A program made the position numbers and the translations under genes. The notes beneath the pieces are model-generated. The model saw only the letters and a list, made by a program, of their open reading frames with translations, ran no database searches and was not told the origin of the DNA. This document shows, piece by piece, positions 1 to 8,238 of a DNA stretch of 64,000 nucleotides. Every line of letters starts with the position of its first letter. The stretch's first letter is position 1. Source of the DNA: an uncultured Desulfovibrio sp. (GTDB taxonomy: Bacteria; Desulfobacterota; Desulfovibrionia; Desulfovibrionales; Desulfovibrionaceae); the NCBI GenBank assembly GCA_944327295.1, contig CALVHF010000001.1, positions 118,161 through 182,160 on the forward strand, written 5' to 3'.

Positions 1-517
1 TGCTTGTGCCCTCGAAGAGGATGCGCGCCTGTTCGGCAACCTGCAGGGCCAGCTCTCTGGTGGGCACCAGGACAAGGGCCTGGGTATAGGCCTGATCGGG
101 TCGCAGGGCGGGAACGAGGGGCAAAAGATAGCAGCCGGTCTTGCCCGAGCCGGTCCTTGACTGAATCATGATGTCCCGTCCGTCCATGAGGTAGGGCAGG
201 GCCAGGGACTGCACGGGCATGAGTCTGGTCCAGCCGGCCCTGGCGCAGGCGGCCTGCATGGCAGGCGGCAGCTGTTCCAGGCTGACGGGCAGGAGCGCAT
301 TGTCAGGATGGGAAATTTCGAGGTCGCTTCCGTCGCTGTTCAGGAGGTCGTCCTGACCGGCAGGGGCCGGCTGGGCTTCGGAATCGGCCGGGACGGCTGC
401 CAGGTCGGCAGCAGGAGCGTCCGGGGGAAGGGGAGAGGACTGGGCAGAGGGCGCGCCGTTTTGGGACGCAGCGGTATCGGCGGGTGGTTGAAGGTGAGTA
501 TGATCGCTGTCTGGCAT
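1..517 (-). CDS. DEAD-box RNA helicase, N-terminal part (cut by window edge)
   Basis: Reading leftwards from an ATG at 517-515, about 172 residues are present and the gene continues off the window. The first 75 or so residues are rich in Ala, Pro, Asp and Ser and look disordered. A helicase core follows: a Q-motif-like stretch ([11 protein letters not shown]), motif I (Walker A) SRTGSGKTG and motif Ia LVPTRELAL. These are diagnostic for ATP-dependent DEAD-box RNA helicases, which remodel RNA in ribosome assembly, decay or cold adaptation. The DEAD and SAT motifs lie outside the window, so the subfamily cannot be named. The Shine-Dalgarno is weak (GGAACC). It is divergent from hisI. Confidence 0.9.
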   Translation of the reverse strand, partial: MPDSDHTHLQPPADTAASQNGAPSAQSSPLPPDAPAADLAAVPADSEAQPAPAGQDDLLNSDGSDLEISHPDNALLPVSLEQLPPAMQAACARAGWTRLMPVQSLALPYLMDGRDIMIQSRTGSGKTGCYLLPLVPALRPDQAYTQALVLVPTRELALQVAEQARILFEGTS

Positions 518-938
518 ACGGGTAGGTTCCGGGTAAAATGAAAAGACCACCATCTGGGTGAATGAAGAGAGTGCGGGGGAAGGCTGGCAGGCTTCTGCCT
601 GCAAAACCTTTGGCAACAGCCGGGCTAGCTATGCCATAAAGCACAGCATCTCGCAAGGGTATGGCAAGGATTGCAAAGGTTTTTAGGGACACCCCCGTCC
701 GCAGGCATGCAGGGGAAACGCGGTCGCACGACACTTTCACGGCAATTGGGTGACAATGCCAAAAGACCGGCACAGCTTCTTGCCTAGAGACAAAGAAGTG
801 TTTAGGTTACGCCAATCTCAAGAGTTGATTGCCCATTCATGGGAATTGCATGGAGTGTGGTGCAGACAGGCTGTTCCGCAATTCCCCTCTCCATGCCTGT
901 TCGGCTTTCCGGCCCTGCTTTTCCTCAAGGAGGTTTTC
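518..938. other. Intergenic region, helicase / hisI (divergent)
   Basis: This 421-bp gap lies between divergent genes, so promoters in both directions are expected, but I see no convincing -35/-10 pair. It holds a perfect 6-bp hairpin at 587-602 (GCAGGC/GCCTGC), which would sit in the helicase leader. An open frame continues upstream of the hisI ATG in the same frame, but it has no ribosome binding site and low similarity to anything I recognise. Confidence 0.5.
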
Positions 939-1355
939 ATGCAGCCAGGCTCGTTCCAACCGGGACCGATTCCGCCCGGTTCTTCCTTTGTCCCGGATTT
1001 TGCCAAGGGACTGATTCCAGCCATTGTTCAGGATGCTGAAGACGGCGAGGTACTCATGCTCGCCTACATGAATGAAGAAGCCTGGCACAAGACCCTGGAA
1101 ACCGGCGAAGCGCATTACTGGAGCAGATCCAGGAGCAAGCTGTGGCACAAGGGAGAGAGCAGTGGCAATGTGCAGAAGGTGCATTCCATACGGCTTGACT
1201 GCGACAGCGACACCATTCTCCTTGCCGTGACCCAGATAGGCAATGCTGCCTGCCACACGGGGCGCCGTTCCTGTTTTTACAGGAAGTGGGACGGACGGGA
1301 GGAGGTCCTGTGTTCGGAACAGATCTTTGATCCTGAAAAAGTGTACGGGAAATAG
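939..1355 (+). CDS. hisI: Phosphoribosyl-AMP cyclohydrolase
   Basis: 138 residues, the normal size for the single-domain enzyme. It hydrolyses the adenine ring of phosphoribosyl-AMP in the third step of histidine synthesis, using Zn and Mg in the cytoplasm. Visible family signatures are [19 protein letters not shown] and the metal-binding segment with DCDSD followed by the Cys residues of [13 protein letters not shown]. There is no fused HisE (phosphoribosyl-ATP pyrophosphatase) domain, so that step must be encoded elsewhere. The ATG at 939 is chosen because AAGGAGG lies 6 bases ahead; the frame is open further upstream but has no binding site there. hisG follows 145 bp downstream. Confidence 0.95.
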   Translation: MQPGSFQPGPIPPGSSFVPDFAKGLIPAIVQDAEDGEVLMLAYMNEEAWHKTLETGEAHYWSRSRSKLWHKGESSGNVQKVHSIRLDCDSDTILLAVTQIGNAACHTGRRSCFYRKWDGREEVLCSEQIFDPEKVYGK

Positions 1356-1500
1356 CGCGATCCTGCATCCGCGCAGCGCACACGCCACGCATGGCCTGTG
1401 CCGTCCCGTCTGCAATCATTGTGCGCTCTATTCTCTTTTGTTTTTAAGGAGGGCTGCAGCCTGCCCGCAGGGCAGTCTTTAGTGCAGCAGACAAAAAGCC

Positions 1501-2391
1501 ATGGATAAGAAAATGCCCGTTCTGAAATTCGGTGTTCCCAAGGGTTCTCTTGAAAACGCAACCGATGATCTCTTTGCCCGTGCAGGCTGGAAGATACACA
1601 AGCACGAACGCAACTACTTCCCCGAAATCAACGACCCCGAGATTGTGCTTTCCTTGAGCCGCGTGCAGGAAATCGGCGGCTATGTGGCTGCCGGCATTCT
1701 CGATGCCGGCATTTCCGCCCTGGACTGGCTCAAGGAAATGGACCTGGAAGACAAGGTCGTGCAGGTCTCCAATCTTGTGTATTCCAAGAACTCCCTGCGT
1801 CAGAGCCGCTGGGTGCTGGCCGTTGCCGGCGATTCGCCCTACACGAAGGCCGAGGATCTGGCCGGCAAGCGCATTGCCACCGAAGTGCAGCATCTGACGG
1901 AATGCTATTTCAGGTCCAAGGGTGTTGACGTCAACATCTTCTATTCCTGGGGCGCCACCGAGGCCAAGGTCGTGGAAGGTCTGGCCGACGGCATTGTGGA
2001 AGTGACCGAGACCGGCACGACCATTCGTGCCCACGGCCTGCGCATCATTGACGAGGTCATGTGCTCCAACCCCGTTCTGGTCGCCAATCCCGCAGCCTGG
2101 GCCGATCCGGTCAAGCGCCGCAAGATTGAGCAGCTCAATCTCCTCCTTGAAGGCGCCCTGCGTGCCGAAAGCCTGGTGGCCATCAAGATGAACGTGTCCA
2201 GCGAGAACCTGGCCGCAGTGGAAGCCATGCTGCCCTCTCTGAACTCGCCCACCATTTCTCCTCTGCAAAACGGCACCTGGTTCTCCGTGGAAACGGTGGT
2301 GCAGACCAGCATCGTGCGCGACCTCATTCCCAGACTCAAGGAAGCCGGCGCCGAGGGCATCATCGAGTACAGTCTGAACAAGGTCATCTAG
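1501..2391 (+). CDS. hisG: ATP phosphoribosyltransferase, long form
   Basis: 296 residues. It catalyses the first committed step of histidine synthesis, joining ATP and PRPP. The length and a C-terminal ACT-like regulatory segment (about residues 220-296, from VAIKMNVSSENL to the end) mark the long, hexameric, histidine-inhibited HisG type that needs no HisZ partner. The PRPP-binding region includes EVTETGTTIRAHGL (about residues 163-176). A stop codon lies just upstream in frame, fixing the start at or after 1501; the Shine-Dalgarno is poor, the best one (AAGGAGGG) being 45 bases away. It sits downstream of hisI in the same direction and ends before a clear terminator. Confidence 0.95.
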   Translation: MDKKMPVLKFGVPKGSLENATDDLFARAGWKIHKHERNYFPEINDPEIVLSLSRVQEIGGYVAAGILDAGISALDWLKEMDLEDKVVQVSNLVYSKNSLRQSRWVLAVAGDSPYTKAEDLAGKRIATEVQHLTECYFRSKGVDVNIFYSWGATEAKVVEGLADGIVEVTETGTTIRAHGLRIIDEVMCSNPVLVANPAAWADPVKRRKIEQLNLLLEGALRAESLVAIKMNVSSENLAAVEAMLPSLNSPTISPLQNGTWFSVETVVQTSIVRDLIPRLKEAGAEGIIEYSLNKVI

Positions 2392-2444
2392 ATTTCCTGT
2401 CTTTTTGCACAAACCAGCCCCATGCCCGGGACTGGAGCTTCGGG

Positions 2445-2480
2445 AAGGCGCACAAGGGCTTTGTCCCCATGCGCCTTTTT
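2445..2480 (+). terminator. Rho-independent terminator after hisG
   Basis: AAGGCGCA (2445-2452) pairs with TGCGCCTT (2470-2477), with an inner GGG/CCC pair, and runs into TTTTT. It closes the hisI-hisG transcript. Confidence 0.8.
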
Positions 2481-2571
2481 CTGCACCAGAACCCCAGTGC
2501 GTCCCTGTGCCCCCGGGCACGGCAAGGAGGAGGCGCACAACCCAATGCAACCGTTTTTTCAAGGAGAGAGC

Positions 2572-3363
2572 ATGAGCACACAGAGCACCGATCCCCTGCT
2601 TGATGAAGAACGTGCCCAGAAATATCTGGATTCCCTGCCCACAGTGGAGGAGGGTCAGACCTTCTGCTTTGAGTGCACACCGGACGTTCCCTGTTTCAAC
2701 CGCTGCTGCCGGCAGCTTACCCTGCCTCTGACACCCTACGATGTCATGCGCCTGTGCCGCAGGCTGGGCATGACCAGTGCCGATTTTCTGGAAACCTTTG
2801 CCACCTTCAAGAGCTTTCCCGACTCCGGGCTGCCCATAGCCATGCTGCGCATGCTCAAGGATCCGGACGAGACCTGTCCCTTTGTGACCCCGGCCGGCTG
2901 TCATGTCTATGACGATCGTCCGGGCGCGTGTCGCAGCTACCCCCTGGGCCGGGGCACCAGACTTTCGCGCAACGGGGTGTCGGAAACCTTCTATCTTGTG
3001 CAGGAGGCGCACTGCCGGGGCTTTGACGCGGGAAGGGACTGGACGCCGCAGGAATGGTTTGCCCACGAGCAGCTGGAAGACTACAACAGGTCCAATGACC
3101 GCTACATGCGCCTGGGAGCCATGGTTACGGCCTCCGGCGGCCCGGTGAACCAGAAGGTGGGCAACATGGCTGTGCTCTGCCTCTACCAGCTGGACAAGTT
3201 TCGCGAATTCATCGACAAGATGAAGCTCTTCAACAGGGTAGAGGTGAGCGAGGAACGCCAGGCCGCCATCATGACAGACGACGAGGCTGCCCTGGAATTC
3301 GGCTACGACTGGGTTGAGCTGGCGCTTTTTGGCCAGTGCGAGAGGCTGAAGAAAAAGAACTGA
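2572..3363 (+). CDS. YkgJ-type (UPF0153) CxxCxxCC-family metal-cluster protein
   Basis: 263 residues with two Cys-rich stretches: CFECTPDVPCFNRCCRQL (about residues 27-44), and CPFVTPAGC followed by RPGACRSYPLG. This arrangement matches the YkgJ / Fe-S or Zn-cluster-binding family. Its function is not established, although roles in metal handling or protein modification have been suggested. The C-terminal third (from about residue 165) is a helical extension without motifs I recognise. The ATG at 2572 has AAGGAGAG 6 bases ahead and is preferred over an earlier in-frame ATG. It lies between hisG and tyrS as a separate unit, since the hisG terminator is upstream. Confidence 0.8.
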   Translation: MSTQSTDPLLDEERAQKYLDSLPTVEEGQTFCFECTPDVPCFNRCCRQLTLPLTPYDVMRLCRRLGMTSADFLETFATFKSFPDSGLPIAMLRMLKDPDETCPFVTPAGCHVYDDRPGACRSYPLGRGTRLSRNGVSETFYLVQEAHCRGFDAGRDWTPQEWFAHEQLEDYNRSNDRYMRLGAMVTASGGPVNQKVGNMAVLCLYQLDKFREFIDKMKLFNRVEVSEERQAAIMTDDEAALEFGYDWVELALFGQCERLKKKN

Positions 3364-3520
3364 GATTGCTAAGGCAGGCGTTTTGTTTGCCATTCGCTGC
3401 AAGGGGCGGTATGGTGCCCCATTCTCACGCTGGCCTGAAACGGAACCGCCCGCATGCGGCAGAACAGTCCAGGGCGACTGTTGTTTTCGTGGAGCCAAAT
3501 TTTGTTAAGGAGAACGTTTG

Positions 3521-4717
3521 ATGCTGGATATTGAACAGCAGATGGCTCTGATTAAACGGGGCGCTGCAGAAATTATTGATGAAGGGGAACTGCGCAAGAA
3601 GCTGTCTCGCGGCACGCCACTTAGGGTCAAGGTCGGTTTTGACCCCACCGCGCCGGATCTGCATCTCGGGCATACCGTCATCATGCAGAAGATGCGCCAT
3701 TTCCAGGATCTTGGTCATACTGTCATCTTCCTGATCGGTGATTTCACCGGCCGTATCGGTGACCCGTCCGGCCGCTCCGAGACCCGTCCTCCCCTGACCG
3801 AGGAACAGGTCAATGCCAATGCCGAGACCTACAAGAAGCAGTTGTTCAAGATTCTCGACCCTGAAAAGACCATTGTTGAATTCAATTCGCACTGGCTGGG
3901 CAAGATGGACGCAGCGGACTTCATTCGCCTGGCATCCAGCTATACCGTGGCCCGCATCATGGAACGTGACGATTTCTCCAAGCGTTTTCGCGAGAACACG
4001 CCCATTGCCATCCATGAATTCCTCTATCCACTCTGCCAGGGCTATGACTCCGTGGCCCTGAAGACAGACGTGGAAATGGGCGGCACGGACCAGAAGTTCA
4101 ACCTGCTCGTCGGCCGCAACTTGCAGTCCCACTACGGCATGGAGCCGCAGTGCATCCTGACCGTGCCGCTGCTGGTGGGTCTGGACGGCGTGCGCAAGAT
4201 GAGTAAGTCCTACAAGAACTACATCGGCATCGACGAGGCGCCCTCGCAGATCTTCGGCAAGACCATGAGCGTGTCCGACGAGCTCATGTGGACCTACTAC
4301 GAACTTCTGTCCTCAAAGAGCATGGAAGAGATTGCCGCCCTGAAGGCCAGCGTTGCCGATGGCAGCCTGCATCCCAAGAAGGCCAAGGAAGAGCTGGCCC
4401 ATGAATTTGTGTGCCGCTTCCATGGCCAGAAGGCAGCCGACGAGGCGCAGGCGGACTTCAATGCCGTCTTTGCCAATGGCGGCGTGCCCCAGGATGCGCC
4501 CGAGGGCAGCTGCGAGAGCGGGGAAAAGAGCGATCCTGTGTCCATTCTCGCGGACTTCGGTCTGGCCAAGAGCCGCAGCGAGGCCAGGCGCAAGATAGCC
4601 GAAGGCGGCTTCTACATTGACGGCACCCAGTGCAAGGACGACAAGACACCACTTGCGCCGGGCAGCTACGTCATCCGCTTCGGCAAGAAGAAATTCCTGA
4701 AGCTGACAGTCCGCTAG
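3521..4717 (+). CDS. tyrS: Tyrosyl-tRNA synthetase
   Basis: 398 residues. It charges tRNA-Tyr. The class I signatures are clear: the HIGH variant PDLHLGH near residue 47 and the KMSKS loop [10 protein letters not shown] near residue 227. The C-terminal S4-like RNA-binding domain begins near [19 protein letters not shown]. Length and loop type fit the TyrRS-2 (TyrZ-like) branch with KMSKS, rather than the KFGKS branch of E. coli. The start at 3521 follows AAGGAG by 8 bases; a TTG directly before it is ignored. It is transcribed alone, closed by a hairpin terminator. Confidence 0.96.
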   Translation: MLDIEQQMALIKRGAAEIIDEGELRKKLSRGTPLRVKVGFDPTAPDLHLGHTVIMQKMRHFQDLGHTVIFLIGDFTGRIGDPSGRSETRPPLTEEQVNANAETYKKQLFKILDPEKTIVEFNSHWLGKMDAADFIRLASSYTVARIMERDDFSKRFRENTPIAIHEFLYPLCQGYDSVALKTDVEMGGTDQKFNLLVGRNLQSHYGMEPQCILTVPLLVGLDGVRKMSKSYKNYIGIDEAPSQIFGKTMSVSDELMWTYYELLSSKSMEEIAALKASVADGSLHPKKAKEELAHEFVCRFHGQKAADEAQADFNAVFANGGVPQDAPEGSCESGEKSDPVSILADFGLAKSRSEARRKIAEGGFYIDGTQCKDDKTPLAPGSYVIRFGKKKFLKLTVR

Positions 4718-4732
4718 CTTCTTTTTGCCCAT

Positions 4733-4766
4733 GGACCCGGAGCCTTTCCGGGTCCTGTCTTTTTTT
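4733..4766 (+). terminator. Rho-independent terminator after tyrS
   Basis: GGACCCGG pairs with CCGGGTCC around a 7-base loop and is followed by TGTC and seven T. It sits 15 bp past the tyrS stop codon. Confidence 0.9.
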
Positions 4767-4779
4767 CAGGGGATGTACA

Positions 4780-6015
4780 ATGCCAAAGCTCTACGTGGCC
4801 ATGGTCGGACTGCCGGCCAGTGGCAAATCCACTCTGGCAAACAGAATACACGATGATCTGCAGGGCGAGGGCATAGCCTGCGCCATCTTCAACAATGGCG
4901 AGCTGCGTCGCAGGCTCACGGGACCAGAATCCACCCAGTCGCAGTGGTATGCGCCGGACAACGAGGAAGGCAGGGAAATACGGGAACGCATTGCCCTGAA
5001 GAACATGGAGGAAGCCCGGAAATGGCTGGAGTCTGGCGGCGATGTGGCCATTCTCGATGCGACCAACGGCAGCCGCCGGCGCCGCAGGCTGCTTGAGCAG
5101 ACGCTCGGCGACCACCCCGTGCTCTTTGTGGAATGTGTCAACGAGGATCCCCTGCTGCGCGAAGCCTGCATCCGCAACAAGGCCAGACTTCCCGAATACG
5201 CCGGCTACAGCGAGGAAGAGGCTGTCCGCAGCTTCAAGGCCCGCATAGCCTATTACGAATCCATCTACGAGCATCTGAGCGAGGAAAAGTTCTGGCTGTG
5301 CGTCGATACCATGGCCAACCGCATCCTGGCGGAAAGTCCCATGGAAGGCTCGCCCTTCTATCCGGCCATCCGCGAGCTTGTGGTCACCACCTGGATCAAG
5401 AAGCTCTACCTTGTGCGCCACGGCCAGACCGAATTCAATGCCGAAGGCCGCATTGGCGGGGATCCCCTGCTCTCTGCCAAGGGCCGCTCCCAGGCGGCCA
5501 GGCTGGCCGCCCACATGGAAGGCGTGCCCATTGACTACATCTTTACCTCCACAAGGCGCAGGTCCCATGAAACGGCCATGTATCTGGCACAGTCCAGGCC
5601 TGATGTGAATATCATTGCCCTGCCGGAATTCGACGAACTCAATGCCGGCCGGTGCGAGAACATGCGCTACCAGGACATCAGGGTGCAGATGCCCGAGGTG
5701 ACGAGGCAGCGCAATGCCGACAAGTTCAACTATTGCTATCCCGGAGGCGAAAGCTATGCCATGGTCATGCAGCGCGTTTTGCGCGGCCTGCGCAGGGCGC
5801 TCTTCCTGTCCGGCGGTGCGCCCACCTGCATTGTGGGCCATCAGGCCATCAACAGGGTCATTCTCTCCATGTTCCTGCGCCAGCGCATGGAGGACATTCC
5901 CTACATGTTCGTGCCCCAGAATCAGTACTACCGTATCGAGAGCACGCCCAAGGTCCGCCTTGTGGAGCGCATTCCCTATGCGGGCAAGCCAGAAGCCGGC
6001 AGGAGCCAGGTCTGA
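4780..6015 (+). CDS. 6-phosphofructo-2-kinase / fructose-2,6-bisphosphatase-like fusion
   Basis: 411 residues in two parts. The N-terminal kinase-like domain (about 1-200) has Walker A GLPASGKST (9-17), an FNNGELRRRL segment like the fructose-6-phosphate-binding NxGxxRR of eukaryotic PFK-2, and LDATNGSRRRR. The C-terminal histidine-phosphatase domain starts at YLVRHGQTEF (phospho-acceptor His214 in RHG), with a later IVGHQAINR holding the second catalytic His. This is the PFKFB architecture. In animals it makes and destroys the glycolytic regulator fructose-2,6-bisphosphate; in bacteria its product and target are not established. The start has GGGG upstream. It converges on azlD across a 23-bp hairpin. 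Confidence 0.8.
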   Translation: MPKLYVAMVGLPASGKSTLANRIHDDLQGEGIACAIFNNGELRRRLTGPESTQSQWYAPDNEEGREIRERIALKNMEEARKWLESGGDVAILDATNGSRRRRRLLEQTLGDHPVLFVECVNEDPLLREACIRNKARLPEYAGYSEEEAVRSFKARIAYYESIYEHLSEEKFWLCVDTMANRILAESPMEGSPFYPAIRELVVTTWIKKLYLVRHGQTEFNAEGRIGGDPLLSAKGRSQAARLAAHMEGVPIDYIFTSTRRRSHETAMYLAQSRPDVNIIALPEFDELNAGRCENMRYQDIRVQMPEVTRQRNADKFNYCYPGGESYAMVMQRVLRGLRRALFLSGGAPTCIVGHQAINRVILSMFLRQRMEDIPYMFVPQNQYYRIESTPKVRLVERIPYAGKPEAGRSQV

Positions 6016-6043
6016 GCGAAACTTCGCACGCTTTGAAAGAGCA

Positions 6044-6092
6044 CAACAAGGAAGGGGGAACAGACCTCTGGTCTGTTCCCCCTTCCTTGTTG
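6044..6092. terminator. Bidirectional hairpin terminator (PFK-2-like / azlD)
   Basis: A perfect 23-bp stem with a 3-base loop lies between the convergent genes. The T-tracts are short on both sides, so termination efficiency is uncertain, but position and stability argue for a shared transcript end. Confidence 0.75.
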
Positions 6093-6107
6093 CAGCCTGC
6101 ACGTTCT

Positions 6108-6449
6108 TCAGCTTGCCAGGCCGAGAGAGCGCATGACGGCTACAAAGGCCATGGCAAAGACGATGGTGGCAAAGAAGTTGCGGACAATCAGGCCGAAAAC
6201 CGTTGCCGCCAGAGCGGCGAGCAGGAAGAGATTGTCCAGGGGATTGGGATTGAAGCTGCCTCCGTAGAGAAAGACATCCGGAGCGACCAGGGCTGCCATG
6301 ACAGCGGCCGGAATGAAGTTGAGCCAGTCCTTGAGCCAGGAGGGCAGATCCCGTGAAAAGACATACAGGGGCAGAAGGCGCGGCAGCCAGGTGACCAGGG
6401 TGCACAGGAGGATGCAGAGCATCGTGGCGACAAGGGTGGCTGTGGTCAT
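6108..6449 (-). CDS. azlD: Branched-chain amino acid exporter small subunit, AzlD family
   Basis: 113 residues, almost entirely hydrophobic, with about four predicted membrane helices. AzlD-family proteins work with AzlC to export branched-chain amino acids through the inner membrane (the E. coli counterpart is YgaZ/YgaH). The start ATG overlaps the stop of azlC by 4 bases (ATGA), a sign of translational coupling and complex formation. A longer in-frame extension upstream is just the tail of azlC in another frame and is rejected. Motifs such as TWLPRLLPLYVF near the N-terminus fit the family. Confidence 0.85.
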   Translation of the reverse strand: MTTATLVATMLCILLCTLVTWLPRLLPLYVFSRDLPSWLKDWLNFIPAAVMAALVAPDVFLYGGSFNPNPLDNLFLLAALAATVFGLIVRNFFATIVFAMAFVAVMRSLGLAS

Positions 6450-7177
6450 GCTCCTGCCCCCTTGCCCTGGGCCCGTCTGGCCAGCATGGTACCCATGGTT
6501 GCGGCCAGCATGGTGGCCAGCACCACATTCCACTGATGCAGGCCTGCCAGATGCAGGGCCACGGAAAAGAAGGCCGCCAGCAGGGCCGTGAGGGTGTGCA
6601 GTCTGTCCGTGCACTGCGGGATGAGCAGGGCCAGGAACATGGCCGAGATGGCATAGTCAAGGCCCAGGGGCTTGACATCCGTGACCACGCTGCCGCACAG
6701 GCCGCCCACAAGGGTGCCCAGGACCCAGGAGGCCTGGGCCAGGGTGGTTGCCGAGAAAATGGCCGTGCGGTTGAACTTCCAGCCCTGCTGGAAGGCCGTG
6801 ATGTGCACGGCAAAGAGCTCGTCCGTGATCTGCCAGCCGTAGATGAAGCGGGCAAGGCCCTTCAGAGGCTTGACATGGGGTGCCAGGGCCACGGCCATGA
6901 GCACGTAGCGCAGGTTGGTCACAAAGACGGCCAGGGCAGTGGATATGTAGCCTGCCCCTGCAAACCACAGGGAAATGGTAATGAACTGCCCGGAGCCGGC
7001 AAACATGAGTACGGACGTGGCCGTGGCCAGCCAGATGGGCATGCCCTGCTGTGTGGCCAGCACGCCGAAGGCAAAGGCCACGGGCACATAGCCAAGGACA
7101 ATGGGCATGGCCCTGGAAAAGCCCAGCTTCATGGCCTGAGCCGTGCTCGGGCTGTCCTGGGAAAGAGATTCAGACAT
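6446..7177 (-). CDS. azlC: Branched-chain amino acid exporter large subunit, AzlC family
   Basis: 243 residues with about seven membrane helices. Family features are FSRAMPIVLGYVPVAFAFGV at the N-terminus and the conserved segment NLRYVLMAVALAPH near the middle. Together with the overlapping azlD it should form an inner-membrane exporter for valine, leucine, isoleucine or similar solutes; the exact substrate cannot be read from sequence. The start is uncertain: ATG at 7177 is chosen, with an ATG at 7198 also possible, and neither has a good Shine-Dalgarno. It is divergent from aroE. Confidence 0.88.
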   Translation of the reverse strand: MSESLSQDSPSTAQAMKLGFSRAMPIVLGYVPVAFAFGVLATQQGMPIWLATATSVLMFAGSGQFITISLWFAGAGYISTALAVFVTNLRYVLMAVALAPHVKPLKGLARFIYGWQITDELFAVHITAFQQGWKFNRTAIFSATTLAQASWVLGTLVGGLCGSVVTDVKPLGLDYAISAMFLALLIPQCTDRLHTLTALLAAFFSVALHLAGLHQWNVVLATMLAATMGTMLARRAQGKGAGA

Positions 7178-7247
7178 GGTGAACACATGCAGGCGCATGG
7201 GCCTGCGGGCTATATGGTGAACAAGGGGGGAGCAGTGTGTCCGGAAC

Positions 7248-7277
7248 TTGAGAAGGGCGCAACCCCTGTGGCACAAT
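7248..7277 (+). promoter_or_regulatory. Candidate promoter for aroE
   Basis: TTGAGA and CACAAT are separated by 18 bp, ending 60 bp before the aroE start. It is a moderate match to a sigma-70 promoter. Confidence 0.35.
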
Positions 7278-7337
7278 GCCGGGAACAGCAGCTTTCTGTA
7301 CGCATGACAGACAGCACAGCATCAAGGAGTCCCTTTC

Positions 7338-8156
7338 ATGTCCGGCACAAAACTCTATTGCGTCATCGGCCAGCCCCTCGGCCATTCGCTCAGTCCGCTC
7401 ATCCACAACCAGGCCTTTGCCGAAACAGGCCTTGAAGGCGTGTATCTGGCTTTTCCCCAGACAGAGGAACATCTGCCAGCCTTCTTCGAGGCCATGCGCA
7501 TCCTGCCCATCTCCGGCTGCAACATAACCCTGCCCTTCAAGGTGCGTTCCATGGACTATGTGGACCGGGTGAGCGAGCGGGCCCGGCGCATGGGCGCGAT
7601 CAACACGGTATATTGGCAGGACGGAGCGCTTGTGGGCGAAAACACGGACGTGACAGGCTTCATGGCGCCCCTGCTTGGCCGGCACTTCAGCAAGGCCCTC
7701 ATCCTGGGAGCTGGCGGCGTGTCCAGGGCTGCCATTGCCGCCCTGCAGGAGCTTGGGGTGGAGCACATACTCCTTGCCAACCGATCTCCGGACAGGGCAC
7801 AGGCACTTGCCGCCGAGTTTGGCACGGATTGCGTGCCCTGGGAGCAGCGCGGGGAGGTGGACTGCGACCTGGTGGTCAACGCCACAAGTCTCGGCATGAA
7901 GGGCGCCCGTGTGGACGACACCCCCTATGAGGCAGCCTTTTTTGCCGGGCGTACAGGCCTTGCCTATGACATTGTTTACACGCCGGAGCGGACACGCTTT
8001 CTGCGCGAGGCCGCTGCTGCGGGCTGGCAGACGCAGAGCGGCGTGGCCATGTTTGTGGAGCAGGCCAGAGCCGCCTTTGTCCTGTGGACCGGCGTGCCCA
8101 TGCCGGCCGAAAGTGCCTATGCCGTCGTGCGCAGAGCCCTGGAAGCGCAAAGCTGA
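7338..8156 (+). CDS. aroE: Shikimate dehydrogenase (NADP+)
   Basis: 272 residues. It reduces 3-dehydroshikimate to shikimate with NADPH in the aromatic amino acid pathway. The substrate-binding N-domain shows GQPLGHSLSPLIHN and the catalytic-Lys motif NITLPFK (Lys near residue 66). ENTDVTGF carries the second catalytic residue (Asp). The Rossmann segment LILGAGGVSRAA (about residues 121-132) binds NADP, and VNATSLGMKG is the usual AroE C-terminal signature. AAGGAG is 8 bases before the ATG. It is an isolated gene converging on the Sel1-repeat gene. Confidence 0.95.
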   Translation: MSGTKLYCVIGQPLGHSLSPLIHNQAFAETGLEGVYLAFPQTEEHLPAFFEAMRILPISGCNITLPFKVRSMDYVDRVSERARRMGAINTVYWQDGALVGENTDVTGFMAPLLGRHFSKALILGAGGVSRAAIAALQELGVEHILLANRSPDRAQALAAEFGTDCVPWEQRGEVDCDLVVNATSLGMKGARVDDTPYEAAFFAGRTGLAYDIVYTPERTRFLREAAAAGWQTQSGVAMFVEQARAAFVLWTGVPMPAESAYAVVRRALEAQS

Positions 8157-8169
8157 ACAGGGCTTCGCC

Positions 8170-8202
8170 AAAAAAAGGAGGAGTGTGCACGGGGCACACT
8201 CC
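8170..8202 (-). terminator. Rho-independent terminator of the Sel1-repeat gene
   Basis: Read leftwards, GGAGTGTGC pairs with GCACACTCC around a 5-base loop, then TCC and seven T. It serves the minus-strand Sel1 gene; the plus strand lacks a T-tract, so aroE is less clearly terminated here. Confidence 0.85.
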
Positions 8203-8238
8203 CGGAAGAGTCATCGTGGGCAAGAGCGGGCTTGCAGC

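Noticed and set aside
750..938. N-terminal extension of hisI by 63 codons
   Set aside because: There is no ribosome site at the early start, while AAGGAGG directly precedes the ATG at 939, which gives the normal HisI length.
1444..3498. A 684-codon open frame opposite hisG and the YkgJ-type gene
   Set aside because: It is antisense to two well-supported genes and shows the His/Gly-rich composition of a shadow frame.
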